Notes: a model not told the origin generated them from the letters alone. 64,000 nt of DNA from Reticulitermes lucifugus (GCA_026260175.1 JAKCWW010001052.1:1-64000); one strand, 5' to 3'; shown: positions 45,955 to 57,908, counted from the stretch's first letter. Program-made: numbers and translations.

Positions 45955-46580
45955 GTATTAACTGCAACCTGTTGGTTAAATTTGGTACTATGATGCGCTC
46001 GAAATGCTTGGAAAAAATCAGCGCCATCTGTTGGCGAACTACAATACTGGGAAAATATGAGTGACATCTGTTTGCTAATTTTGGTACTAAGACGTGGCGC
46101 CATCTATCGGAATTCATTTCAATTACAAACTCGAAATAGTGAATGCCTACGCCATCTATTAGCAAATTCCAGTACTACGGCTTTCGACTAAAATTTTTGC
46201 TTCCATCCTCAGGGAATTTTTAGAATGTTTCGACTAAAATTTTTGCTTCCATCTTCAGGAATTTTTTAAAATGCGAAACTAATAAAAAATTTCATTTTTA
46301 ACAAATTTGATTTTTCCCTGAAGGCAGCAAAAATTATAGTCGAAACATTCAAAAAATTCCCTGAAGATGGAAGCAAAAATTTCAGTCGAAAGCCGTAGTA
46401 CTGGAATTTGCTAATAGATGGCGTAGGCATTCACTATTTAGAGTTTCTAATTCTAAGTAATTCCGATAGATGGCGTGGCGTACCAAAATTAGCCAATAGA
46501 TGTCACCGTCATTTTTTCCAAGTACTGGAGATCGCCAAAAGATTGCGCTGACGTCCAAAATATTCTAACAGCCCCCAATA
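45955..46580. mobile_element. Foldback element with CGCCATCTATT-type subrepeats
   Basis: The left arm (about 45955-46290) and right arm (about 46310-46580) are inverted copies: GTGAATGCCTACGCCATCTA on the left and the reverse counterpart TAGATGGCGTAGGCATTCAC on the right. Within each arm a GCCATCTATTGGC-like motif recurs about every 45-60 bp next to a GGTACT/CAGTACT motif. The central 20-50 bp are AT-rich. Confidence 0.7.
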
Positions 46581-46599
46581 CATAGTCACGTACCTTTTT

Positions 46600-47335
46600 T
46601 ACTCCAAAACCTTTTTAGGACCTTTATCATAAAGATGGAGGCTGTAGGATCAATGGGACATAGTCTACTCCAGCCACACTTGCCAGAATGCACTGTCAAA
46701 TATGAAAGCATATAAACTGCAGTTTGTTTTATCATTTATTCTGCACCATACATTTTTCATTATACATATTCAAAAACTGAACATTAAATGATTACATATC
46801 TTCATACGAAGTATACAGAACTGAAGGAAAACATTCATGCCGAAGAGGCATTACACAGGCGAATTGTTGAACAAAGCCGGATGGATACACCACTGGGCAG
46901 ACACAGACATGACACACAAAGTACCATACATAAAGAACACCAGTGAAAAGACTTATAATGGAGTGATAATAAAGAGGGATTAAATGAAGGAACAGGGAGA
47001 AAGGGCAGAATATAAGTTTGAATGAATGCAGAAAGGATGATCAAGGAACAAAGAAATCCAGGGAGTCGTGCACTGTAATAAAACAAAAAGGTGAATGAAA
47101 CATGCAAAGTAACAAAAAAACAGCAGTCACAATGTGAGGGTTATATGGGATGAGAAAATGCAGAAATGAAATAAAAGAACAGGAAGAAGAGATTTAAATG
47201 TTAGAAGATAACCTGCCACACTAACAAAGACATGCTTGCGTGCTGCATTCACATGTGCACTTATTTCGTGTGGGAATGCAGGTTGACTGACACTGCTGAA
47301 CACCCACACAATCTTTAGGATCCCACTTTCCTGGG
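46600..47335. other. Intergenic; could be a minus-strand 3' UTR
   Basis: A minus-strand AATAAA (TTTATT at about 46734) and purine-rich plus-strand text. No coding content identified. Confidence 0.25.
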
Positions 47336-47339
47336 ATGT

Positions 47340-47475
47340 GATGATGAGTCACTGGGTAAAAGGTTTCCAACAAGTTGAAGAGTCCTCCGACTTGTCTGGA
47401 TTGTTCACCCATCAACACACCATTACATCCATCCTCAGCAGCACTGCTGTGAGAACTTGAAATTCTTTGATGTTA
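47340..47475 (-). repeat. Dispersed DVxPCSLV-type repeat, fragment
   Basis: Minus-strand TTTCAAGTTCTCACAGCAGT (reading FQVLTAVLLRM) and, at the other end, ACCCAGTGACTCATCATC. Confidence 0.5.
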
Positions 47476-47550
47476 GTGTGACAGGCCACTGCACATAACT
47501 TATCACTTGTGTAATTTTTTAAATACAGATTCTATTTTTTTAATGATTAA

Positions 47551-48050
47551 CCCTTTGGTGCCACAGTTAAATTCCCGCATGGGCACACCCAGGGGGGGGC
47601 TACCGGGCTGCAGCTCCCCCAAACCCCCTAAACCGGAAACTTAAAAAAAACAGATTTTGTAGATACCAAAAATTTTATGTGATTTAACCCTTTAGCCGAA
47701 ATTGGTACATTTTGAAAAATAACAATAAAATTAAGAAAACATGAAGATAGGACACCGGGAGTCATGGAACACGTAGTTACATTTGTATGCATATAAATGC
47801 AGTTGCAGTGTTGTGTTACACTTATGACATGACGTTTGTAACATAATTTTTAAAATCAAACAAACTACATATAGCCTCAGGGTCAGTCCCCCCCCCTCCC
47901 CAACGAAAAATTCTGGGTGTGCACCTTTATGCCCTTATTGATGTGAAGACTGGAATTTATATGGCTGCATAGGAGCAGATATATTTATCAAATGTTTAGC
48001 ATTTTAAGCACATTTCGTGTTACATATATACACCATACAGTGCCAAAGGG
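47551..48050. mobile_element. piggyBac-type miniature element, 500 bp
   Basis: The left end is CCCTTTGGTGCCACAG; the inverted right end is CCCTTTGGCACTGTATGG. It is flanked by TTAA (47547-47550) and CTAA (48051-48054), one change from a TTAA duplication. C- and G-runs lie inside. No transposase frame. Confidence 0.65.
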
Positions 48051-48931
48051 CTAACTGACAAAAGGGTCAAACACAACTACATTTATTGCATAATCTGGTG
48101 GTTCATAACTGTTTATTTCATACTTTGTTTATAAGTTATATTATAGTACACGTACTTCTGGAAAGCATTGTACCAAGACCATGCGAAGTAATTTCCTGTG
48201 TATGGCGCATGAGATGTGACTTACGCAGACATTTATTCAATAATCTCCTTACTTCTAACTCATGTTATGATTTGCTGCCAGCTTTGTGAATTGCAAGGTT
48301 GTAGTTTTCAGCTCTTCCAGACATCCAGCCTTAAGGCAACATAAAGGACAGTATCTCACATGGTCTGGACTGCTAAAGAATTTGGGTCGCCAGTGATGAG
48401 CAGTGATGTAAAAATGATGACTTTTTACTGGATAACATCGTTGATACCCTGGTGTTAACAGATTGGATCGAAAAATTTTGCTTGCACTAGAATCTGCCCT
48501 AGAAAATATGGCAGAGCTGAATTACAGTCTGGACAATGAAATACTAGCAATGAACTGTGTAAGACAGTATCAGGTTGGTTCAGTAAGAAACTAAAGCTAA
48601 TCCTGACTTCTGTATTGTTAAGAACACGATAATGGCATTAATTACGAAGCCAACTAAATAATCTCTTTGCCAAGGCTTCTGGAAGTTTCCTCCTCTATTA
48701 TCACTTTCTTGGCTCTTCCCTTTCCAGTCACAACGAAGTAAAATTCGCAGGATATGTTGGTGAATACGACCGGATTAACCATGACTATGTAACACTCCAC
48801 GTACTTCAGTGGGGAGGCAAATTGTTCACCCTACTGCCTGAATAACCTGGCCCCAAACGGGATCTCAAAGATGTCACCTTGAACCATATCCCAAAGAAGT
48901 TGCCTCGAGCTTCGAACCCAGGATGTACTGT

Positions 48932-48964
48932 TGCATGTTTTGGCTGATACACAGCCATCATAAG
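48932..48964 (-). ncRNA. Hammerhead-ribozyme-like motif 6a (left arm)
   Basis: Minus strand: CTTATGA, stem II GGCTG with CAGCC around TGTAT (five perfect pairs), AAAAC, ATGCA. Core positions have changed, so probably inactive. Confidence 0.35.
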
Positions 48965-49254
48965 GGAATACACACAAAGATTATGTTTAGTTAAGAATAC
49001 GTAGCAATGCCCAAGGTAAAGGTAAAATGTACATTCCAGGGTAAATTGCAGTATCTTCGTATGCAGTAGGTAATCGTGTATAAAATATATAATATACAAT
49101 ATACAGAACTCAATTAGTAAAAATTATTTACATTCAAGAATCTGTTTTTACAAATTAGTGGAGTCTGAAAAGTTGGAGTGAGAATAGATATTAGAAACAG
49201 ATTAAAAGTATTCTGGAATAGAAAGCCACTGAATATAAAAGTAGTTTAATTACC

Positions 49255-49700
49255 AATCTTTTCAAGAACACTAACCTCCAGTTCACCTTTCGTACCTCAA
49301 ACACAATATTCAATGTACCGCAGACACAACAACAAACACAAGACACGTATTTGACAAGTGGGATTTATAGTACCAGATGCATGACACGTAACTAGCTGTA
49401 CGTGGGCCAGACAGGTAGAGAACTTCGATTAAGATACCGCAAACACTGCAAACGCATAAAGACAGACAATCCCCAATCTGCTTACGCAATACAAATACTG
49501 AACCACCAACATGAATATGGCACCACACAAAATACGATGGACCTAGTAACATAACATCCTCATACAAAGGGTCATGTATGAACTATTTGGAAAATTTTTA
49601 CACACAGCTTTACCAACATGTGGAAGTATAAATTGACGAGCAGAATGTTGGAGATTTTAATGCATGTATGAAGCTACGCATGATGTATAGTTGAAACATG
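49255..49700 (+). pseudogene. Penelope-type GIY-YIG endonuclease remnant
   Basis: Plus-strand text encodes SGIYSTRCM, then LYVGQTGRELRLRYRKHCKR and NPQSAYAIQILNHQHEYGTT. The GIY ... YVGQTGR ... R-x-x-x-H ... AYAxHILNxxHEYG order is the GIY-YIG endonuclease that follows the reverse transcriptase in Penelope-like elements. Decayed; old fossil. Confidence 0.75.
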
Positions 49701-49995
49701 CATGTGCTTGACATAATGTAATGACGGTACGATACTGTGTTTACATCATAGGCCAGATATTCGAAAATACTTTTAATCTTTTTCTAATATCTATTCTCAA
49801 TCCAACTTTTCAGACTTTCCACCAATTTGGAAAGATGATGCTTGGATGCAAATGATTTTTATTGAGTACTGTATGTTATATATTACATTATATATTTATA
49901 CAAAGATATTCTAATTTGCTCTGGAATGTACATTTTACCCTTACCTTGGACAATGTTATATATTCTTGTCTATATATGACCTTTGTGTGTACTTC

Positions 49996-50030
49996 CTGAT
50001 GATGGCTAAGCATACCAGCAGAAACATGTT
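49996..50030 (+). ncRNA. Hammerhead-ribozyme-like motif 6b (right arm)
   Basis: CTGATGA at 49996-50002, GAAAC at 50021-50025, ATGTT after it. Stem II is short (GCT with AGC). It is followed at 50159 by CAGTTGTGTTTCATGG, the tail shared by the family. Confidence 0.4.
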
Positions 50031-50854
50031 GCAGTAAACTTTTTATATTTTTATACTCATATATACCAGTGCAATAAGTTGAAACAAACCGTATCTGCAT
50101 ATTGCCAATTGCATGGAAGATGTATAATATTATGTACTTAACTGTTATACAATAAATACAGTTGTGTTTCATGGTAATTTGTACAATTATTACTTCCCTA
50201 AACTGGTGCCTGTAACTGGCTGTGCATAAGTATAGTAAAATCGCAATCTTAGGGCACTCAGATGCGTGAGCAGCCTAGTGTACGATAGTAGTGGGGGTCG
50301 TTGTGCGGGCAGATGAGGGGCACAGAATAAGAGTGCAGCGTATCACCTCTCTTTCTAAAAAAAAAAACACTTGAATTCTTACGCCCATATATCATTTCTT
50401 CCGTCAGAGTCAGAAGATAACAGAAGTGTTTCACAACAATGTGAATCTTCATTTTCGTTCTCTATGGTTATCTATTTTAGACAGTGCCACAGTGTAGTAC
50501 CAGTATTGTCTGAAAAACTATGTTTTTGTTCAGCTAATAGCTGGCATCATGGAACGGACTCCACTCTGTAATTTCTTGTAACCAACTAACCTGACACCCC
50601 TCTAATACTGCCAGAGGACAATAACAAGCGTACAGACTAAAAATCGGTCGTTTGCAAAGTGCCGTAAGATTGTGACCAAGCTTTACATGTACTTTTATAG
50701 ACTGTCCTATAAGATAGTTCATGATTAACTGTTATGAAAACTTTTGATTTACACTATAAGACTGATGGGCAGCTGACTCTATCTTTGTTTCCTGCAGTTT
50801 GGGTTGCTGCTACCATGGTGGGATTTCCGACAATCTTGCACACACAAACCCTTA

Positions 50855-51003
50855 CTGGGTTTATGTGGGTGGGTGCAGGGGGGGGGGGCAAAATTCAGTG
50901 GCCAAAGAGCTGCTACAGACGTGGTAATTAAAAAAAATTACCTCACTGGGATTGAGCCCTGGCTGTCTACACCTTGCTACCAACTACGCTATCCCGAAAA
51001 ATT
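50855..51003 (-). repeat. Probable tRNA-headed SINE, head half
   Basis: Minus-strand B-box-like GGGCTCAATCCC and a head GGGATAGCGTAGTTGG are visible. The body is short and contains a G-run. Family membership is uncertain. Confidence 0.45.
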
Positions 51004-51389
51004 CAACTGAACTTCTTTTACCATGACATGCAAAGGAACAATAAAAAACATGGGAAGCTGTGGACAAAGAAACAATGCAGTGCCAACACCTAACATCTGG
51101 CCTAGAAGTTACAGCAGGGACCACTGCCACATTGCAAAACTGGAGGGAGTCAACCAACCACGACCCCTCTGTAAGTGCCATGAAGCTGTCACTTGCTTCA
51201 CAGCACAGACATGATAAAACCACAAGACAAGCAAAGCAACATAAACACCTGCCCCCTACATATATAATGCTGAGAGCTCACTTACATCAAATATCACATG
51301 ATGTGCATCAGATAGTGCTACGATGATCTGTTCAATGACAAATGGCCAATATCATCACAAGAGTACAGAGGACCTCCATTCCGGCAGTT

Positions 51390-51530
51390 TGTTCAATCTA
51401 GAAGGGCCACTGGGCCAGTCCAGATGTGGCAGAGAGAGAGAGAGAGAGAGAGACTTTGGCCTGCCAGGGATTAAACCCTGTCTATGTAGCTGGCAGCCAA
51501 CCACTTTCCTTGCTAAACCACTCTGTAATT
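51390..51530 (-). repeat. Probable tRNA-headed SINE interrupted by a GA microsatellite
   Basis: Minus-strand B-box-like GGGTTTAATCCC is at 51468-51479, with a tRNA-like head ending near 51525. The GA run at 51430-51453 lies in the body. Confidence 0.45.
51430..51453 (+). repeat. GA microsatellite
   Basis: About twelve GA units within a SINE-like segment. Confidence 0.9.
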
Positions 51531-53279
51531 GGTTGAATGCACCAAAATTAAACTGACCTTACAATGTTTAGTGCACACCCCGACTATCAAATTTTATCAA
51601 GTACTACGCAGTAGTTTCAAGATAAAAAAAGTGCGAATGAGCACATATCACCTCCCCAATAGGTTTATTTTAAACAATTTGGGCAAACAGCACATGAACA
51701 TTAGCATGTGGTAACAGGAAGTTCATGACTAAAGTTGCTGTGCGACTACAGTTGTACCCCACCGTCAGACTGCCGTGGTCAGAGTTCCTGCTTCTTGATC
51801 CAAACTGCAGTGTTCATTAAACCTCACATATGAGGTACACCTTCTCAAATCAAATAGGACAGCCTAATGGAAATGTGAAAAATATGTGTTACATACCATT
51901 AGTACAGGCTCCCCTCACAGCTGCGTACAGTTGACAGGAATGCAACTGCCATATACGATCACTCCTTGGTCACAAGTCAGTGACCTTGGTGTAGAACCAG
52001 AGACTTACCTTTGAGGCCAGAGGAGAGAGGAGTAAAAGGAGCACAAAGCATGTTTTGAGCCACAATAAGTTGTGCCTAACCAAATATACATATTTTTATG
52101 CAAAAAAATACTCGTATTTTGTGAATGCCCACAAAACTACACGTTGTCAGCTGTGAACTGTGTAAGAAAACCAAAATGAAAATGATTACGATTCAGACAG
52201 CCGAAACTGAGTTCATGCATTTATAACTGTCATATGAGTGCTGATTGCTTTTATTAGCTATCAAAATTTATATTTGGCAGATAGGGATAGAATGCATTTA
52301 GAATTAGTAATGTAGTTAATGTGGAAAGGGAAATGTAATGCATCTGAATAGCACATTAAAGGGGCCAGCAGAGAAGACGAGAAAAGAGGGAGAGACGACG
52401 ACGACATAGCTACGCAGTTTAGGTTGGATATAGCATGTTCACCATTTATCAATGTCAAAATTAATGGAGGTTGGAACTTTCTGGAGCAGTCAAAATTCTA
52501 GACTTCGACAGTTTTGTATTCTTTTGGACCTATTAGGAAATAGCAGTATTAGCAGACAGCCAACTAGGCAATCAATGTAGGAAAATTTAACGGGAGGTAA
52601 ATTTCAGACAGGCATCTGCTGTTGGAAAGCTGAACTGAACTATTAAGTTCTCAATGTTTGCACGGTGCAATCTTTCCTGTGTGTTGCTCCAGGACGAAGG
52701 TGCCAGTATAAGCATTAAAGTGATCAGTGATGTGGTTATTGCGATCTGAATAAAGTGACAGACTACATCAGTGCCACTTCGATATCAAATCAAAACACAG
52801 TGTAATCAATCAACAGGGTGCAATATAACAAACTGCAGCAAACAGACCTAAATCATCTTCAAACGAAATAATAAAGTTGGATTCACTATTACTCCAGTAA
52901 CTTCACGACACTAGACCGCTTAAGATTCCCTACAAAATGAGAGAATTGTTCAACCGCTGACAGAACCTACACCAGATGATTACACACTCAGGTAAGCAAA
53001 TACACAGAAACCTATGTCATATGAATCTGAAATGTCCAAACAGCAATGTAACTGTTAGTGATTACTGGTTGTCAGCATCATAATTCTGCAGCTTAAGTTT
53101 GCTCTTTTGCTTATTCAAGTGTTTGTTTAATGTAATGTGAATACTCCATATCTGAGTACGTTATATGGCTGTAAAGCAATTTTCCTCTACTTTCATGATC
53201 TACTTTGCAATTGTAATGTAATGCTGTCAACATAAAATGGGCAATAAACTCGTTTAAATAAATTTCTAATACGATACTA

Positions 53280-53409
53280 ATATTTTCTTGATTTAAAAGG
53301 GAACCCTCATGACCATAAAACGGAATTGCCGGAGAAGGGTGTGAGAACAGGAAAATTAATTTACCAGAAGTGGCTGGGCACAGAGGATGGAAATGGTTAA
53401 GAACCCCTG
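53280..53409. mobile_element. Possible hAT right end
   Basis: GGTTAAGAACCCCTG resembles a common hAT terminus (CAGGGGTTCTTAACC inverted). A left end was not found, so this is probably a truncated relic. Confidence 0.35.
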
Positions 53410-53637
53410 CTGCAGACAGAGTTCACGTGTGGGCCTTGGTGATGCTCGTCGATATGTCTGAGTTGCATGGCATCCATTTCATATAGCAGTTTCTTCAACG
53501 ACCTCTCCAGGACTGTCAACAAACAGTTACAATTCATAACTACAAAATCATTCTAAAGAACATACTTAACAATGTGAAATACTGAACCACTTTGCTTGAA
53601 CAACAGTGTCTTCCTCTGTTATGATCTCTTGCTAAAA

Positions 53638-53787
53638 CAAGTGCTGTCTGGACTATCAACACAGCATTCTTGCACACATAATACTACCAAGTGCTGTCTG
53701 GACTGTCAACACAGCATTCTTGCACACATAATACTACCAAGTGCTGTCTGGACTGTCAACACAGCATTCTTGCACACATAATACTAC
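53638..53787 (+). repeat. Minisatellite, three 50-bp units
   Basis: Exactly 150 bp. The units begin CAAGTGCTGTCTGGACT and differ at a single base (A in unit 1, G in units 2 and 3). The near-identity points to recent duplication. Confidence 0.95.
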
Positions 53788-54514
53788 AACTTCACAATGC
53801 AGCAGAGCTGGCCAAAGCAGCATATGCATAGTTGTGTGTGCATGTGTGCATTACAAGAGAGGAGAGAGATCTGACGATAACGTTATAATGCCACAGAGAC
53901 AAAGCAAGGATTTCAACTGGGCTGTAAAGTTTGAAAGTCATAAATATTTGTGATTAAATGCTAGTCCAGTCAGACTGGTGCTGCTCCAGTTTATCTCTTT
54001 CAACAACATCTATCATCTTAAGGTGATTCATCCTGCTGTCTTGTAAACATTAAGACAATACAACCAACTACATCCATCAAACACAACCTGTATTTTATTC
54101 GTATAAACCCACTGGCAACATACACCACTAAAATATAAGTTTTGTTCAATGGATATACTAGTTGGTTTTATTGTCTTAGTGTTTATTATACTCAGGCACA
54201 AACAGAGAATGGTAACAGCTATTCTCAAGAAGAACATCCTGGGAGAGGGAGAAATTTAGTGCTTCTGAAAAGTTTTCTCAACACTGTACACTAAACATTC
54301 CTCTCAGTTGGTGAATGTTTTACCCTCCCAACTACACAATTCATAGTAGACAGTTCTCAGTATAAAGCTTGCAAATGTGCTAACTGCAGCAAATGGCCAT
54401 TCTATATACTCAGTCAACATAATGTTTTGTTGCCATCAGTAAAACTTCAATTATCAGTTACCCAATTCTCTGTCAGTTTCTATTAACAGTCATGATGTTC
54501 AATCCTGGGTCAGT

Positions 54515-54625
54515 CCACGTGGGATTTGTGGTGGACAAAGTGGCACTGGGGCAGGTTTTCCCCTGAGTACTTCGGTGTTCCCCTGTCAATTTCATTCCAC
54601 CGGTGCTCAATCAAACGGAAAAAAC
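54515..54625 (+). repeat. SINE family B, head missing
   Basis: GTGGTGGACAAAGTGGCACT, then GGGGCAGGTTTTCCCCTGAG, then TTCATTCCACCGGTGCTC: same body as 13620-13832 and 15575-15720. Confidence 0.6.
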
Positions 54626-54713
54626 TGATCATCTTTCTCTTCATCCTTATTACAAGGGTTGCACAATAAGCCTTAAGGCAGCGGTGCGTCCGTAGCTTCT
54701 GCTGCGGGGCCCT

Positions 54714-54763
54714 TCTATATATATATATAAAGAGAGAGAGAGAGACAGAAAGAAAGAAAGAGT
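54714..54763 (+). repeat. Compound TA / GA / GAAA microsatellite
   Basis: TA, then GA, then GAAA units in succession, about 90 bp after a SINE family-B tail. Confidence 0.85.
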
Positions 54764-55557
54764 CATGATGGCGAGCCACTGTGTGTGGGAAGTGAGGAAA
54801 AGCACATGCATTCCTTATCACGTGGTGTGTAGTGTTTGAGATAGCATTTTTTAAAATTTTCATGTGCTGTAATGTTCGTATATAAATACGTATACTGTAG
54901 TATGCAGTATAATAATGAACTTTATAAGCTCCTTTATTCTATTCTTGTAAATGTCATTGCTTCAGCCTGGACCCCTGATAGATAATTGAATGTATTTTCA
55001 TGCTTCTAAACACATTCAGTAGCAGAGTGCTGTTTTCCATTGCACAATTCAAGACATCACAAAAATCTGGGTCACACAGAAGGCACATGACACAAAGACT
55101 GTAAAACAGAAATTGGTCAGGGCAGGATGCTGGTAAAGGTGGGGAATGGGAGGGGAAAGTTACGCAGGTTTTCCATGACCAACCACACCACTTCTACATG
55201 AAAGTTCCAGAATCTTCTAGAATGTTCTGGAGAGTTCAAGGAATTTTTTTATTTATATTCTTGGGATGACTGCGGATTTGTGAAACCGTGAAGTACAATC
55301 CTGCAAGGGAGGGATGACTGTACTGAGGTTAAAAGTGAGTAGAGCTATACGTCTACTGCGCTACAGGCTGTCGTGACACGGACACGGACATTACCTTTGC
55401 CCAGTTTGTACAGAACTATATATGTAAAGTTTGTCAGATATAACCTGAAAGTTAATAATCATCATCATTATGTTTGTAACTACTGACCTCAAAATAACAT
55501 TTCATACATAAAGTAGAAAAGGTAAAGCTGTCCGTCAACACCACAAAAGACACTGAG

Positions 55558-55750
55558 TGGCAGCAGAGGCACAGCTCCACCCATTCTTAACCTTGGCACT
55601 ATAAGGAGGGGAGCAGTAGACTTCATGCCCCAGCTGCTTTACCCCTAGGAAAATAATTCCCATTACCCATTGAACATTTTGGAGAAGAGACAAATCTTAT
55701 ACCCCCGCCAGTAATTGAACCCCGGATCAGGGAGGACTGTATAAAAACAC
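55558..55750 (-). repeat. SINE family A, copy 6
   Basis: Plus-strand text TTAACCTTGGCACTATAAGG and GCTGCTTTACCCCTAGGA is the inverted body. A minus-strand B box GGGGTTCAATTACTGG is near 55713-55728. The head beyond the B box is diverged. Confidence 0.6.
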
Positions 55751-55759
55751 ATGCACTGT

Positions 55760-57725
55760 TCAGCAATGTAAACCAAGCTGCATTATCAGATGAAGTAAAT
55801 GAGACAATGATGTCAACACACTGCAATAAGAAACGAAGACAAAGCACCAAAGAGCATTCTGAGATATCACACAGTAGGATGGACAACATGCAAAGATACT
55901 GGGAAAGAGGAGCTGTGGGAAGATGGAGACAGACAGAAAGGCTTGACTACCAGACAACACATGAGGTGGAAACACCTTAAGGCGAGGATGAGGAGGAAAA
56001 GAAAGACAGTAATTATGTGTCCAATGTGCAACATTCTCCTACTTCCCCATGTAAATTACCCACCCAACTTCATCAAAAAATGTTATGGAAAATGTGTGAA
56101 TTATGCAATGAAATATGGGATTATACAACGCAGGCCTTTGCCAACCAGCTTTACACCTTGTAAACTTGAACTGTGATTTATTCAACATGGCACACTCTTT
56201 CTCATCACAACATTACAGGTAAGCTGTCCCAACTTGACGATTCCTGCTATCGAATCCAACTTGCTTTCAAAGGTATCATTACGCTTAACATCCAAATTCA
56301 TATCAAATGCAATATGGGCTATTAAGACGCAAGTCAAATTTCAGTGTCACAAAATTATTACTAATATCATGGGAAGTTCATGTGCATCAGATGGGCTGCT
56401 TACTGTTACAACAAAAACTGCTCGACATGAGTACGTCAGACATTCACTGCGTACAGATGGTCATTCATAAATGGCAGCTGTTGTTCCGTGTCATATGCAA
56501 TGTGCATGGCAAACCATTAAAGGATATATTTCACAAACATTCCTTTCAAAGAGATACGGATATTCAAAGCGGATCTCAGATTGTCAATTTCCAAACAATG
56601 CCCATAATTATGTTCAGACATGCAGACCATAAGCTCTGAGTACAAGGGCTAACTGCCTGGAACCTCCCTTGTTCAGATCCAAACCAATTATACCCTCTGG
56701 CACTTGGAAGAGCAATTTGGATGCCTGTCCAGAGAGAACAACAAATAAGACATCATACAAACAGCTGTATGTTTTAATACATCAATCGTTTGCAATGATT
56801 TGCAATAAGCATTGTAAGATGAAACCTTTCATGCAAGTTTGTTTAGGCAACATGCATTCAAATTCAAGATCCTCCACTCATTTTAATTTCCAAGCTCATA
56901 CGCCATAACTGCTGTCTCACATGGAACTCACCTTCACTGCAGCGACACTTCACAACTGATGCATAATGACTGTGAGCAGGGACCGGGCCCTGGCTGCTCC
57001 TGCCCGAGTCACATATAGAGACATGCGGACAGTAGCTGATGAATGCTTGCATGCAAATAAGGGATAAGGATCAGTTATCACTTAAGGCCCAACAACTGTA
57101 GTTTGCAGCACCTCTGATGTGCAATAGACACAACCCATTACAACTAAACCAATTAATAAGTGCAATATCAATGAGAATACAATTACTGGATTTGCAATTT
57201 GAAAACATACCCCACAGAGGAACTCCATGTTGTGAGACTCCTCACTCTGGCAACAGGTGCGAACGTTCTTCATCACCTGGCACAGCTATTCCTTCAATGA
57301 TGCCAAACTCCTGTCAACAAAGAATGATACCTATAAGAGCACTTTCAACTGTCACTCACATTACATTATCTTACGCACGGTGCCAGCAACATACAGCAAA
57401 AATAATGCAATTAAAACTCTCATGGGAGGAGAAATGATACGGTTCCTCTTTCAGTTCTTCACAAGACACTCCTGCAAAGCAATGTTCAACAGTCCTAAGC
57501 ATTTTGTGTTTCTTGCCAGGCACTCCTACTTACAGTCTACTTCTACTTGGTGTGCCCTAAACTACACATTTTTCCCCAGCCAATCACATATTCCCATTGC
57601 CTGTTTCAAGTCATGGTTCCCTAACTACTCTCGCCAGAGTGGTTTACCATGCTGTTTACACGACGGCACATTCTGTTGCATGGTGAACTGCTACATGAAA
57701 CTTCTACATATACCATCCATACAAT
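55760..57725. other. Intergenic, several medium open frames, no gene assigned
   Basis: The longest is plus-strand 57257-57727 (156 codons, Phe/Ser/His-rich, no domain). A GC-richer patch at about 56930-57030 has a minus-strand donor-like GAAG|GTGAGT near 56934. I could not link it to the possible minus-strand exon at 60325. Confidence 0.3.
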
Positions 57726-57862
57726 AGCAGTATACTTATTGGCAATATCTTATTTTCACGTATTTTAAATAATGGTTTTTATGATTGTCATTTTATATCT
57801 GTACATTGGTTCTGACACTCCAATAATTGTATGATCTTTAAAATATTCATCCTTTGTATTTT

Positions 57863-57908
57863 ACCTCCCTGAAGATGGCCACATGGGTAGCCAAAACATG
57901 TAGGAGGT
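57863..57908 (+). ncRNA. Hammerhead-ribozyme-like motif 7
   Basis: CTGAAGA at 57869-57875, a GGC/GCC stem, AAAAC, ATGTA to 57902. Stem I is ACCTCC (57863-57868) with GGAGGT (57903-57908), six perfect pairs. TTGTGTGCATTTTGTTGG follows near 57940, like the tail after motif 4. Confidence 0.45.

Larger units (their letters stand above)
48932..50172. mobile_element. Penelope-like element remnant in inverted-repeat arrangement
   Basis: The arms, about 48932-49230 and 49745-50050, are inverted copies: GGTAAAATGTACATTCCAG on the left mirrors CTGGAATGTACATTTTACCC on the right. Each ends in a hammerhead-type motif facing outward. Between them is the GIY-YIG endonuclease remnant. The element is broken; I see several breaks and no reverse transcriptase. 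Confidence 0.65.
50175..53630. other. Intergenic, SINE fragments only
   Basis: Apart from the SINE-like pieces at 50855 and 51390 and the possible hAT end at 53280, nothing is recognised. Confidence 0.4.

Noticed and set aside
46190-46400. CTGAAGATGG ... CGAAAG in the foldback element as a hammerhead pair
   Set aside because: The second core box is GAAAG rather than GAAAC and stem II does not pair well; listed only as a distant resemblance.
48815-48930. SINE on the minus strand with GGGTTCGAAGC
   Set aside because: The B-box is plausible, but the body does not match either SINE family and the borders merge with the Penelope-like arm.
57257-57727. 156-codon plus-strand frame
   Set aside because: No domain, no start context, composition like non-coding AT-rich DNA; chance frames of this length are expected in 64 kb.
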